DNA of 34,744 nt. Origin: Klebsiella pneumoniae (GTDB lineage: Bacteria > Pseudomonadota > Gammaproteobacteria > Pseudomonadales > Azotimanducaceae). The stretch covers positions 1 through 34,744 of the forward strand of contig CAMAVY010000021.1 of the NCBI GenBank assembly GCA_945861675.1, read 5' to 3'. A model generated the notes under the pieces. The model was not told the DNA's origin. It saw only the letters and a program-made list of their open reading frames with translations, and made no database searches. This document shows, piece by piece, positions 14,867 through 22,900 of this stretch (position 1 is its first letter; the number at the start of each line of letters is the position of its first letter). Position numbers and translations under genes: made by a program.

Positions 14867-15961
14867 TCACGTCGTCAGGATGTTGCCCTGCGCGCGTTTT
14901 GCCTGCAGTTCGGCGGTCAGCGTCGGATCGTCGCCCACCTGTACGAGCGTCTTGCCGAAGTTGCCGCCGATCAGCATGGCGCTGAACGCTTCCGGCGCGG
15001 ACGCGAGGCCGCTCCACAGGTCTTCGCGGTACTTCACCTGTCCCTGTCTGATCCAGTCCGCCATCTGCTCGAGAAATTGCGCCTGGTGTGTCGGCACGTA
15101 GCTGCCCACGGCAAGGTTGTGTACGTGGACCGCGCGCGACGTGAATACGGATTCGCCCGCCGCCTGCCAGACTTCGCGCGGATTGCGTCCGTCCTCGTTG
15201 CCGTACTGCGAAATCAGGCCACACACCGTGATGCGCGCCTGCTGATTCAGCAACGGCAACACGCCTGCAAACACGTTGCCGCCGACATTCTCGAAGTACA
15301 CGTCCACCCCATCGGGACAGGCAGCGCGCAGGTCTGCGCTGAAGGTCGGGCTCAGGTGCGATACGCAGGCGTCGAAGCCCAGTTCTGCCTGCACGAAGGC
15401 GCACTTTGTCGCTGCGCCCGCAATTCCCACGACTCGACACCCCAGAATGCGTGCGATCTGCCCGGCGATCTGCCCGACCCCGCCCGACGCAGCCGAAACC
15501 ACCACCGTCTCGCCTGCGCGTGGAGCGCACTGCAGGTAGCAACCCGCGTAAGCGGTCAGTCCGAGCATGCCAAGCGCACCCACGGCCGTGGAGATGGGCG
15601 CGGCGCTCGGGTCGAGCTTGCGCGGAAACATGTAGTTGAACGTGCTGATGCCGGCGCCGGTCAGGCCGTAGCGTTGCCAGCCGTTGGTGTTGAACAGATA
15701 GTCACCTTCGGCGTAGTCCGCGCTGCGTGATGCAACGACCTGCGAGACCGTGCGGCCATGACATACCTCGCCGACGGCTTCCGTACCGCTGCGTCTGCGG
15801 CCCCATTGGTATGGGTCCAACGACAGATAGATGGTGCGGGTCAGGAGCTGGCCGGCGCCTGGTTGTTCGGCAGGCAGTTCGCTGAATGCAAAGTCGCCGT
15901 CGCTCGGCATGCCAGCCGGCGGTCGACGTGCAAGGGTCCAGCGTTGGTTCAACAGGGCCAC
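14867..15961 (-). CDS. NADP-dependent medium-chain oxidoreductase (CurA/leukotriene B4 dehydrogenase type)
   Basis: A 364-residue zinc-free MDR-family double-bond reductase. It has YLSLDPY near residue 50, a Rossmann fold with AASGGVGQIAGQIARILGC, and the VDVYFENVGG and CGLISQYG segments typical of CurA/PTGR enzymes that reduce enones with NADPH. None of the Zn-binding Cys clusters of alcohol dehydrogenases is present. The start is ATG 15961. It converges with the GST gene 46 bases away; both enzymes handle electrophilic enones, but shared control is not shown. The GNAT gene lies 76 bases upstream on the same strand. Confidence 0.9.
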   Translation of the reverse strand: MALLNQRWTLARRPPAGMPSDGDFAFSELPAEQPGAGQLLTRTIYLSLDPYQWGRRRSGTEAVGEVCHGRTVSQVVASRSADYAEGDYLFNTNGWQRYGLTGAGISTFNYMFPRKLDPSAAPISTAVGALGMLGLTAYAGCYLQCAPRAGETVVVSAASGGVGQIAGQIARILGCRVVGIAGAATKCAFVQAELGFDACVSHLSPTFSADLRAACPDGVDVYFENVGGNVFAGVLPLLNQQARITVCGLISQYGNEDGRNPREVWQAAGESVFTSRAVHVHNLAVGSYVPTHQAQFLEQMADWIRQGQVKYREDLWSGLASAPEAFSAMLIGGNFGKTLVQVGDDPTLTAELQAKRAQGNILTT

Positions 15962-16037
15962 AGATGAGTCCTCGTACAGTTTTCGGGCGATGACGCTGGT
16001 CCATTGGTAGCGCCGGCAGTTCGGGTGCTGCTGCGGT

Positions 16038-16652
16038 TCATGCGTCGTTGCGCGGTCGCGTCAACTGGTGCGTGAGATGGGCCTGCACAGTCGGCCATTC
16101 GCTTTGGATGATGCTGTATACGCAGGTGTCGCGCAGTGTGCCGTTGGCCGCGCGTTGATGGTTGCGCAGCACGCCGTCGAGTTTTGCACCCAGCCGCTCG
16201 ATGGCGCGCCGGCTCTGCATATTGAAAAAGTGCGTGCGCAGTTCCACCGCGATGCAATCCAGCACGTCGAATGCATGGGTCAGCAGCAACAGCTTGCAGC
16301 TGGTGTTCAGTGGCGAGCGTTGAACGGCGCGCCGATACCAGGTGCCACCAATTTCGACGCGCAGATTGCGCGCGTCCACGTGCATGAACGTGGTCATGCC
16401 GACCGCACGGCCCGAGCGCGGCTCGATGACCGCAAATGGCAGCATGTGCCCGGCGCGATGCTCGGCCAGTCGGCGCTCTATCTCCTGTGCAAGATCGGTG
16501 GGCTTCGGCACGTGTGTGTACCAGAGGGCCGACAGGTCACCATCCTGTATGGCATCGACAAGGTCGTTGTGATGGCTTGGATCGAGTGGCACCAGATGGG
16601 CCGCATCCGAGCGCAGCGTCACGGGTTGCAGCCAGGCCTCGGGCGCGGACAT
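16038..16652 (-). CDS. GNAT-family N-acetyltransferase (RimJ/RimL type)
   Basis: A 204-residue acetyl-CoA-dependent acetyltransferase. The RimJ/RimL-like pattern is visible: FAVIEPRSGRAVGMTTFM (central beta strands), NLRVEIGGTWYRRAVQRSPLN (the acetyl-CoA-binding stretch), then ELRTHFFNMQSRRAIERLGA and DTCVYSI near the end. The substrate (a protein N-terminus or small amine) is unknown. ATG 16652 is chosen over a TTG six bases upstream because AAGGAG lies 7 bases before the ATG. It could share a transcript with the oxidoreductase downstream. Confidence 0.88.
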   Translation of the reverse strand: MSAPEAWLQPVTLRSDAAHLVPLDPSHHNDLVDAIQDGDLSALWYTHVPKPTDLAQEIERRLAEHRAGHMLPFAVIEPRSGRAVGMTTFMHVDARNLRVEIGGTWYRRAVQRSPLNTSCKLLLLTHAFDVLDCIAVELRTHFFNMQSRRAIERLGAKLDGVLRNHQRAANGTLRDTCVYSIIQSEWPTVQAHLTHQLTRPRNDA

Positions 16653-16729
16653 TTGCAATCTCCTTCAGCGTGTCGCGAGAGTTTGCACCTGCGGCTCACG
16701 TGGTACGCAGGGTCCTCGCCTTCCAGCCC

Positions 16730-17290
16730 TTACCAATCCAGATCGTCCGGGACCTTGAACTTGGCGTAGTGGTCGTCCAGTTCGGCACTCCCGCTCTGGG
16801 TGGCGTGGCCGCTGGCGTTGTCCTGCTGTCGAAGCGGCGCGACGCGGCGTGCATCGCGCGCCTGAATCTTCTCGGCGATGGCTGGCGGGACCAGATCGAA
16901 TTGATCGCCAGTAACGACCACGCGCAGGCGCCCGGCCATCAGGTCATCGCGCTGCTCCGCATTCACGTACATCTTCTTGATCTTCGTGCCGAGCACGAAG
17001 TTGTACGCAATGTCGCCCTTGGCGCGCGGCACCCGATGCGTTTCAACGATCTGGCGAATCTCTGCCGCAAGCGCGCGCGCCTTCAGTTTCTCCTCGCGCT
17101 TGAGGTTCAGCAGGCGGTCCTGTTCGGATTTCTCTGCAAGTTGGGCTTGTGCCAGTTGCTTCAGGGGGTCGATGACAGGCGTGGGCGTCTTGCGCCGTTG
17201 CACCTGTTCGGCGTGCTGGCGCTTCTGGACGTTCTTGACCTGTTTTTCCTTGACCAGACCTGCCAGGCGCAGCTGATCCTGCAACGACAT
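16730..17290 (-). CDS. DUF2058 (YaiL-type) protein
   Basis: A 186-residue protein of the gammaproteobacterial DUF2058 family; its molecular role is not established. It opens with the characteristic MSLQDQLRLAGLV, followed by a long Lys/Arg/Gln-rich helical stretch (about 15-90, probably coiled coil), a small globular part (IAYNFVLGTKIKKMYVN) and the conserved end KFKVPDDLDW. The ATG at 17290 is preferred to the GTG two codons upstream because it matches the family start. It supports assignment of the window to Gammaproteobacteria. Confidence 0.9.
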   Translation of the reverse strand: MSLQDQLRLAGLVKEKQVKNVQKRQHAEQVQRRKTPTPVIDPLKQLAQAQLAEKSEQDRLLNLKREEKLKARALAAEIRQIVETHRVPRAKGDIAYNFVLGTKIKKMYVNAEQRDDLMAGRLRVVVTGDQFDLVPPAIAEKIQARDARRVAPLRQQDNASGHATQSGSAELDDHYAKFKVPDDLDW

Positions 17291-17457
17291 AGCCACAGTG
17301 AACCTGAGCCGATGAGAAAAGATGACGCGATGCTAGCAGCATGTTCGACGGCCGCGAACGTTCGCTTGCGGACATCGGTCCTGTGCAGTGGCGGTCAATC
17401 TGAGCGCAATCAGTGCGGGTGTTCCGGCGGTGCCTGACATGTTCTTCGCGCCCTTGA

Positions 17458-17646
17458 TTTGAGAAGGCCTTCCCAATCCGAGTCCTGACGCTGTCGTGTC
17501 TGTTGGTCGCACTGGTCTCTGTTGCTGCATCAGTGGTCTGGGAGGAATCCGCAGAAGCGACGACGCAAACCGAACCTTCCAGCCTTATGTTGATTGGCGC
17601 CGGAATACTCAGCCTCGGGTTGTTGCGCTTCCTGCGCGGAAGCTAG
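17458..17646 (+). pseudogene. PEP-CTERM-like small protein or remnant (signal peptide joined almost directly to sorting tail)
   Basis: An open frame of 62 codons. It reads a signal-peptide-like hydrophobic stretch (RVLTLSCLLVALVSVAA), a short acidic linker (WEESAEATTQ), then TEPSSLMLIGAGILSL and GLLRFLRGS before TAG. The end matches a PEP-CTERM sorting tag: the proline motif (here TEPSS instead of PEPSS), one membrane helix and a basic end. These tags are recognised by exosortase at the inner membrane of exopolysaccharide-producing Gram-negatives. No ATG is available in frame. A GAGAAGG at 17461-17467 lies 8 bases before an ATC codon (17476) where a signal peptide would begin, so the start may be mutated; TTG 17503 is an alternative. 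Either a very small tagged protein or a deletion remnant. Confidence 0.5.
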
Positions 17647-17655
17647 TGATCCTCT

Positions 17656-17681
17656 GAACAAGCCGCTCCTGCGGCTTGTTC
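17656..17681. terminator. Hairpin 1 of 4: perfect 11-bp stem
   Basis: GAACAAGCCGC, loop TCCT, GCGGCTTGTTC. It begins 9 bases after the PEP-CTERM-like stop, consistent with a terminator for that frame. No T-tract follows. Confidence 0.6.
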
Positions 17682-17706
17682 GGGTCGGAGCGCGTTGCGT
17701 TCCTCG

Positions 17707-17736
17707 CATTTTCCCAGCGTTCACGCAGGGAAAATG
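17707..17736. terminator. Hairpin 2 of 4
   Basis: CATTTTCCC (17707-17715) pairs with GGGAAAATG (17728-17736). An A-A mismatch and an inner GCG/CGC stem with loop TTCA continue the helix. Confidence 0.5.
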
Positions 17737-17756
17737 GTGGGGCATCCATGCCCCAC
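17737..17756. terminator. Hairpin 3 of 4: perfect 8-bp stem
   Basis: GTGGGGCA, loop TCCA, TGCCCCAC. It directly abuts hairpin 2. Confidence 0.5.
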
Positions 17757-17758
17757 AC

Positions 17759-17786
17759 GGGAAGCTCTGCTTGATCAGAGCTTCCC
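17759..17786. terminator. Hairpin 4 of 4: perfect 11-bp stem at the end of the selenoprotein gene
   Basis: GGGAAGCTCTG, loop CTTGAT, CAGAGCTTCCC. Its last base is the final base of the stop codon of the minus-strand selenoprotein gene, so it probably terminates that gene. Confidence 0.6.
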
Positions 17787-18706
17787 TAGTTCGTCTCGCC
17801 GACCCATATGCAGGTAGGGCAGCCGTCCCGTGCGAGCGCAGCTGTGGCCGCCAGCCGGTCGGCATCAAGCTGATACTGCGGCCCGTCGGCGCGCTCTGTG
17901 CGGCTATCGCCGACGGGGTTCAGCACGTCGATCTTCCAGTTGTCGTCGCTACCCCAGCAGTCAGAGAACTGGCGGATGTCGCCGGGTGTTCGAATGTCCG
18001 CAAATGCCGCCAATGTGCGGGTGAGCAGGTTGTCCTGTTGCGTGGAGTCGAACGGTTTGCCGCTGGTGTGGCCGAGCGGAAAGTCCACGAACACACTGCG
18101 CGGCGCATTCACCGACTGCGTGATGGAGAGTGCGCTGGACATGCAAAGCGTTGGAATGCCGGAAGCTTCCAGTGCTCGCGCGATCAGTCCCACGGACTGA
18201 TGACACACGGGTCAGACCGGGACGAGCAGCGCCAGGTCGGTCTGGTCTTCGCGCAGCCGCTCGATAAGCGCAGGCGCGAGCAGCTCACGCACCTTGCGCG
18301 CGCTATAGATGCCGCCCATGAAGGTGTAGGCGCGCTGTGCCAACGCGCCCAGCACGCCGGCCTGCACCAGCCGCTTCAGCGTGTCCTTTGGAAACACCAC
18401 GTTTGGATCCGCGCGTGCGTCGGACTGATCGTAGGCAAAGTGACTGGTACGCAGCGCCGACGTCGGCGTGTCGGTATCGATGATGCGCAGGCTCACGTCG
18501 TCCTTGTGGTGAAACGCAACCTGGCCCGCAACGTACACACCGCCGGACGCGATGAGCGTCAGCCTGCTTGCGCTGACAGGTTTCTGCAGGGGTACGAAGG
18601 GCGGCGGCGTGGTGTTGTGCACCCAGCTGTAAGGCGTGTAGCCCAGGGCGGTATAGCGTGCCCGGGTCAGTTCAATCTGGTCGATGGGTGGAAGCCGGTT
18701 GGGCAT
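17786..18706 (-). CDS. Selenocysteine-containing glycine/betaine/proline-reductase selenoprotein B-like (GrdB/PrdB family) protein
   Basis: A 306-residue protein if the in-frame TGA at 18212-18214 is read as selenocysteine (residue 165). The sequence across it reads LALLVPV-Sec-PVCHQSVGLIARALE: a UxxC redox pair in the place where GrdB/PrdB-type proteins carry their catalytic Sec or Cys. The frame is open and family-like on both sides: LPPIDQIELTRARYTALGY and HNTTPPPFVPL before, and DFPLGHTSGKP and CWGSDDNWK after. A SECIS-type hairpin begins right after the TGA. ATG 18706 has AAGGAG 7 bases upstream. Proteobacterial members are not part of the clostridial glycine reductase; their substrate is unknown, probably a thiol/selenol-based reduction. 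It sits 75 bases behind an NAD(P)-binding protein gene. Standard gene calling would yield two false fragments (18212-18706 and 17786-18208). Confidence 0.88.
18178..18214 (-). promoter_or_regulatory. Bacterial SECIS element and selenocysteine UGA codon
   Basis: Reading the minus strand from the UGA (18214-18212), nucleotides 16-21 (CAGUCC) pair with 25-30 (GGACUG) around the loop GUG. The stem extends downward through U-A and A-U, one C-C mismatch, then U-G, G-C, U-G and G-C. The loop begins 18 nucleotides after the UGA, contains G, and falls within the 16-37-nucleotide window known for SelB-recognised bacterial SECIS hairpins. Confidence 0.8.
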
Positions 18707-18781
18707 GTGCTGACTCCTTGCCGGTGTTGGCCGGGCCTGATGCTGCGACGTTGGCACCGTTTCGTTCGCGCCGCAATTTGT

Positions 18782-19756
18782 TCAGTTGCCGGTGCTGGCA
18801 GTCCGCGCAGGTATCGCGCCGCCGACCCGCCGCGGCGTGCGCCCCAGCAGTTCCGGCAGTCGATTGTGCGTGGGCACATTGTCATTGCGCAGCAGTTCCC
18901 AGTGCCCGAACGAAAACGGGGTGGCATGCAGCATGTCGCAGACGTGCGCAACCAGGCGTGCCAGCCAGCCCGGCACCGGAACACACCACGCCTGCCGCGG
19001 TGTATGGGCGCGCCGCAGCGCCCGGATGTACTCGCGCAGCGTCATCTCCTGTGGACCACCGAGGTCGTATTCGCGAGCCGTCGCCGCTGCATCCGACGGC
19101 TGCGATGGTGCGCTCGTGCACAGATTGGCCAGCGCCTCCCCCAGCTCACCTACATCCAGTGCGGCAATGCGGCCGCGCGCGTCGGCCGGCACTGCAAACA
19201 GGGTTAATCGCGCCACGGCCCGCAGCCACCAGGCGCCGAATCCGCCTTCACCGTCCAGCAGCGATGGACGAACGATGGACCAATCTGCGCCGCTGGCCTT
19301 GATAGCGGTTTCACCGGCCAGCTTGGACGTTAGAAATCGGCTGCGCGCCCCTGCATGCAGCCCAAGTGCGGATACGTGGATGAAGCGCTTCGTCTGCTCA
19401 CGGCATGCGTGCGCAAGTGCTGCCGGCGCTTCGTGATGTACGCGCCTGTAGGTGGCGCGACCGCGCTGGCGCAGGATGCCTACGCAGTTCAGCACCACGT
19501 CGATATCGCGAATTGCCGGGCGCCAGTGCTCGGCTTGCGTGTGTTCTTCAAAGCGTACGAGGCGCCACGCAAAGCCCAGGGCGACCTCCGGCAGGCGTGG
19601 CTGGATCTGTGTCGGTCGCCGGCTGCCGATGACCACCAACGCACCCTTCGCAATGAGGCTCGCGACCGCATGCCGCCCGATGAATCCCGATCCGCCCAGC
19701 ACCAGTACTTTGATTGGCTGTGTTGGCCCCGGGCAGTCGTGTGTTTCCGGCATCAT
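18782..19756 (-). CDS. NAD(P)-binding atypical SDR (NDUFA9/epimerase-like)
   Basis: A 324-residue extended/atypical short-chain dehydrogenase fold. The N-terminal dinucleotide-binding motif is VLGGSGFIG (about 19-27), followed by VVLNCVGILRQRG, FIHVSALG and SKLAGETAIKASGADWSIVRPS, a pattern typical of NDUFA9-like and NmrA-like proteins whose catalytic Tyr-Lys pair is not conserved. Bacterial homologues are often called complex-I-associated or ubiquinone-related NAD(P)-binding proteins; the role here is unknown. Two adjacent ATGs (19756, 19753) are equally possible and no clear ribosome site is seen. It lies immediately upstream of the selenoprotein gene on the same strand, so co-transcription is likely and an NAD(P)-linked redox partnership is conceivable. 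Confidence 0.82.
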   Translation of the reverse strand: MMPETHDCPGPTQPIKVLVLGGSGFIGRHAVASLIAKGALVVIGSRRPTQIQPRLPEVALGFAWRLVRFEEHTQAEHWRPAIRDIDVVLNCVGILRQRGRATYRRVHHEAPAALAHACREQTKRFIHVSALGLHAGARSRFLTSKLAGETAIKASGADWSIVRPSLLDGEGGFGAWWLRAVARLTLFAVPADARGRIAALDVGELGEALANLCTSAPSQPSDAAATAREYDLGGPQEMTLREYIRALRRAHTPRQAWCVPVPGWLARLVAHVCDMLHATPFSFGHWELLRNDNVPTHNRLPELLGRTPRRVGGAIPARTASTGN

Positions 19757-19843
19757 GTGACGTGGACGCGGGCCGCGGTCGACCGCAGGTGTGCTGCACT
19801 ATAGGCGCCTCGACCAACAGGTTGGCCCGGACTGGAGCAGATA

Positions 19844-19911
19844 GATGACCGGAGCAGGCAGATGACCGGAGCAGGCACATGACCGGAGCAGGCACATGAA
19901 CGGAGCGGGCC
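19844..19911 (+). repeat. 17-bp tandem repeat (4 copies) forming chained mini-ORFs before the cyclase gene
   Basis: Copies: GATGACCGGAGCAGGCA (19844-19860 and 19861-19877), CATGACCGGAGCAGGCA (19878-19894), CATGAACGGAGCGGGCC (19895-19911). A diverged half copy precedes them at about 19829-19843. Every copy contains an ATG plus a GGAG placed 7-9 bases before the next ATG. Each ATG opens a six-codon frame (MTGAGR, MTGAGT, MTGAGT, MNGAGQ) ending in TGA that overlaps the following ATG as ATGA. The last one overlaps the cyclase start at 19913. Confidence 0.9.
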
Positions 19912-19912
19912 A

Positions 19913-22900
19913 ATGAGCGATCAGCAACGCGCATTGCTGAACGAATGGGTGAAGTACGTGCCCGAGCTCATCCTCTCCCGGCTGATGGCGGAAGGGCGGC
20001 CGGACGGTCCGACGCTGGAGGTGACCGAGTGCGCGGTGCTGTTTGTCGATCTCTCCGGCTTCACGCAGCTGACCGAAAACTATGCCCGCCGCGGGCCAGA
20101 GGGCGCGGAACTGCTCACGCGCATCCTCAACGACTTCTTCGGTCGCGTGGTCGATGTGATCCAGTATCACGGCGGCGACGTGGTCAAGTTTGCCGGCGAT
20201 GCAATCACCGCCATCTGGCGCGAAAACGATCACGATGATGGCGACGTGGCACTGACACTGCGTGCCGCCAACGCAGCACTGCAGGTGCGTGCTGCGGTTG
20301 CGGGTTACAACGCGGATGGCCATGCCTTGTCGTTGAAGCTTGCCATTGGCGTAGGTCGCATCGCCGTTGTCCATGTCGGCGGCGAGTTGAATCGATGGGA
20401 GTTCGCGATCTCCGGTGAGCCCATGCATCAGGTGTCCGCAGCGGGTCACCTGGCCGAAGCCAACGATGTGATTGCGTCGCCGCGCGCCTGGGCGCTTATC
20501 GGTCCGTTCGCGGCAGGCGATGCGCTGGCCGATGGTCACTACCGCCTGCAGCAGCTCAATCGCGTGCTCGTTCGCCATGAACCAACACCGATCGAAGTGC
20601 CACTCGAACTCGAAGAAGCCGTACGCAGCTACCTGCCTGCATCGGTCACGCGGCGCATCATCGCGGGTCAGAGCGAGTACATCGGCGAGCTGCGCACCCT
20701 GACGATTCTGTTCGTGAACCTGCCCGACATGCGTTACGACACGCCGCTGGCAGACGCACAGACCGCCATGCGTGGGCTGCAGCGTGCGTTGTACTTTCCG
20801 TTCGAAGGCAGCATCAACAAACTGTCGGTCGACGACAAGGGCGTGACGTTGATTGCGGCTTTGGGCATGCCGCCGTTTGCCCACGAAGACGACCCGTCAC
20901 GCGGCGCACGCGCCGCGCTGGCCATGCATGCGGTGCTGCAGGGCCTGAAGCTGCGCTGCAGCATCGGCGTGACCACGGGGCGCGTGTATGTAGGCACTGT
21001 GGGCAGCCCGCTGCGGCGCGAGTACACGATCATGGGCGACCGGGTGAACCTCGCGGCGCGTTTGATGCAGAACGCGCAGGGCGGCGTGCTGTGCGATGCA
21101 GAAACCCAGGGCCGGGCGCGCGATGACGTGGAGTTCGGTAGCGGCCGTGACATCAGCGTCAAGGGCAAGTCAGAACCGGTGCGCGTGTACGAGCCTTTGT
21201 GTGCCCTGAAGCGCACAACGCGTCGCGAGCAGGGCGGTGCGGCAACCGGGTTGATCGGACGCCAGATCGAACTGGCGCTCATGCAGACCAAGCTCAAAGC
21301 GCTGCTCGACGGCGGACGCAGCGGCACGGTTGTCATAGAGGGTGAAGCGGGGATCGGCAAGTCGCGCCTGCTGGCAGCGTTTCTTGAAGGGGCGGCCGAA
21401 CGTCCGATGCGCGTGCTCACGTCTGCGGCTGATGCGGTTGAACAGTCCACAGGCCACCTGGTGTGGCAGGAACTCCTGTTGCAGTTGCTGCAACTGGGCG
21501 ACGTGGCACCGTCCGCACGTGGCGCGCACGTTCAAAAACTGCTTGCGCACGATGCCGCTATTCACGAGCTGGTGCCGCTGCTCAATGCCATCCTGAATCT
21601 CGATCTGCCGGACAGTGCGCTCACACGTGAGATGAGCGGCGCGGTGCGCGCCAGCAATCTGCACGTGCTGGTCACGAACCTGCTGTCGTTCTCTGCAGCA
21701 CGACAACCGTTGGTGATTGTGATCGACGACGTGCACTGGATGGACTCGGCATCCTGGGCATTGCTGATGGCGGTGTGGCAGCAGGTGTCGCCGGTGATGT
21801 TCGTATTGCTCACTCGGCCGATGGGCGCGTTGCAGCGGCCGGAACTGTCTGCGCTGCGCGCAGACAACAGTGTCCGCAGTGTGCAGCTGGATCGCATGTC
21901 GCCCGACGACACAGTAACGCTGGTCGCACGCCGGTTGGGCGTTGGCAGCCTGCCCGCAGACGCTGCGCGTTTCATTCGCGAACGCGCCGAGGGTCATCCG
22001 TTCTTCGCCGAGGAAATCGGCTATGCGTTGCGCGATGCGGGCTTTCTGCACATCGAGAACGGCACGTGCACGGTACGCGAAGGCCAGAGCCTTGAGCACA
22101 CCAACCTGCCCGGTACAGTCGAAGGCATCATCACCAGCCGCATCGACCGGTTGTCGCCACCCGAGCAGTTGACGCTGAAGGTGGCCAGCGTGATCGGCCG
22201 AACCTTCTCGACCGGGTTGCTTCACGATGTGTTTCCGCAGGAATCGGAACGCGAGCATCTGGGTGCGCATCTCGATGTGTTGCGCGGGCTCGATCTGACG
22301 CCGTTCGAATCTGCGGCGTCAAAGGACCTGTATCTGTTCAAACACATCGTGACGCAGCAGGTGGCCTACGACCTCATGCTGCGTGAACAACGCAAGCAAC
22401 TGCATCGCAGTGTGGCCGCCTGGTACGAACGTGAACGTGCCTTTGAACTACCGCAGTTTCATGGGCTGCTTGCGCATCACTGGTCGCAGGCGGATGAGCC
22501 AGCCAAGGCCATCGAGTATCTGGAACTGGCCGCGGAAAACGCCTGCGCCGCCAACGCGAACACCGAGGCGCTGCGCTTGCTCGATGAGCTGGATGCACGC
22601 CTCGCGGCCATGGCCCAGGCTGCCGCGTTGGCGCCATCGGGCGCAAGCAACCTGAGCCAGGCATTCAAGCGCGCACATCGGTTGCGGCTGCGCGCAACGG
22701 CGAATCACTCGCTGGGGCGATTGGAGCCGACCGAGTCTGCGCTGCGATCCGCGATGTCGGCGCTGGCATTGCCGATGCCGACAGGTAACGGGCGCGTGAT
22801 GTTGCGCGTTGTGCGCGAGTTGCTCGTACAGATCAGCCATCGCAGGTTCGGCATGCCGAAGGCACCAAGCAATGCCGATGAGCGTCGGCGGCTGGTGCTC

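Larger units (their letters stand above)
17291..17785. other. Intergenic region with PEP-CTERM remnant and hairpin cluster
   Basis: 495 bases with no full-length gene. The first half (17291-17454) shows nothing recognisable beyond the promoter region expected for the DUF2058 gene. The second half holds a short PEP-CTERM-like frame and four consecutive hairpins, listed separately. Confidence 0.7.

Noticed and set aside
18212-18214. Nonsense mutation/pseudogene explanation for the TGA in the GrdB-like gene
   Set aside because: The TGA sits exactly at the redox position of a UxxC motif, the sequence after it is intact and family-like, and a SECIS-type hairpin follows; decay would not be expected to produce all three.
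17594-19207. Long plus-strand open frame of 537 codons across the selenoprotein and SDR-like genes
   Set aside because: It runs antisense to two family-recognisable minus-strand genes, has no domain pattern, and crosses the hairpin cluster; a high-GC shadow frame.
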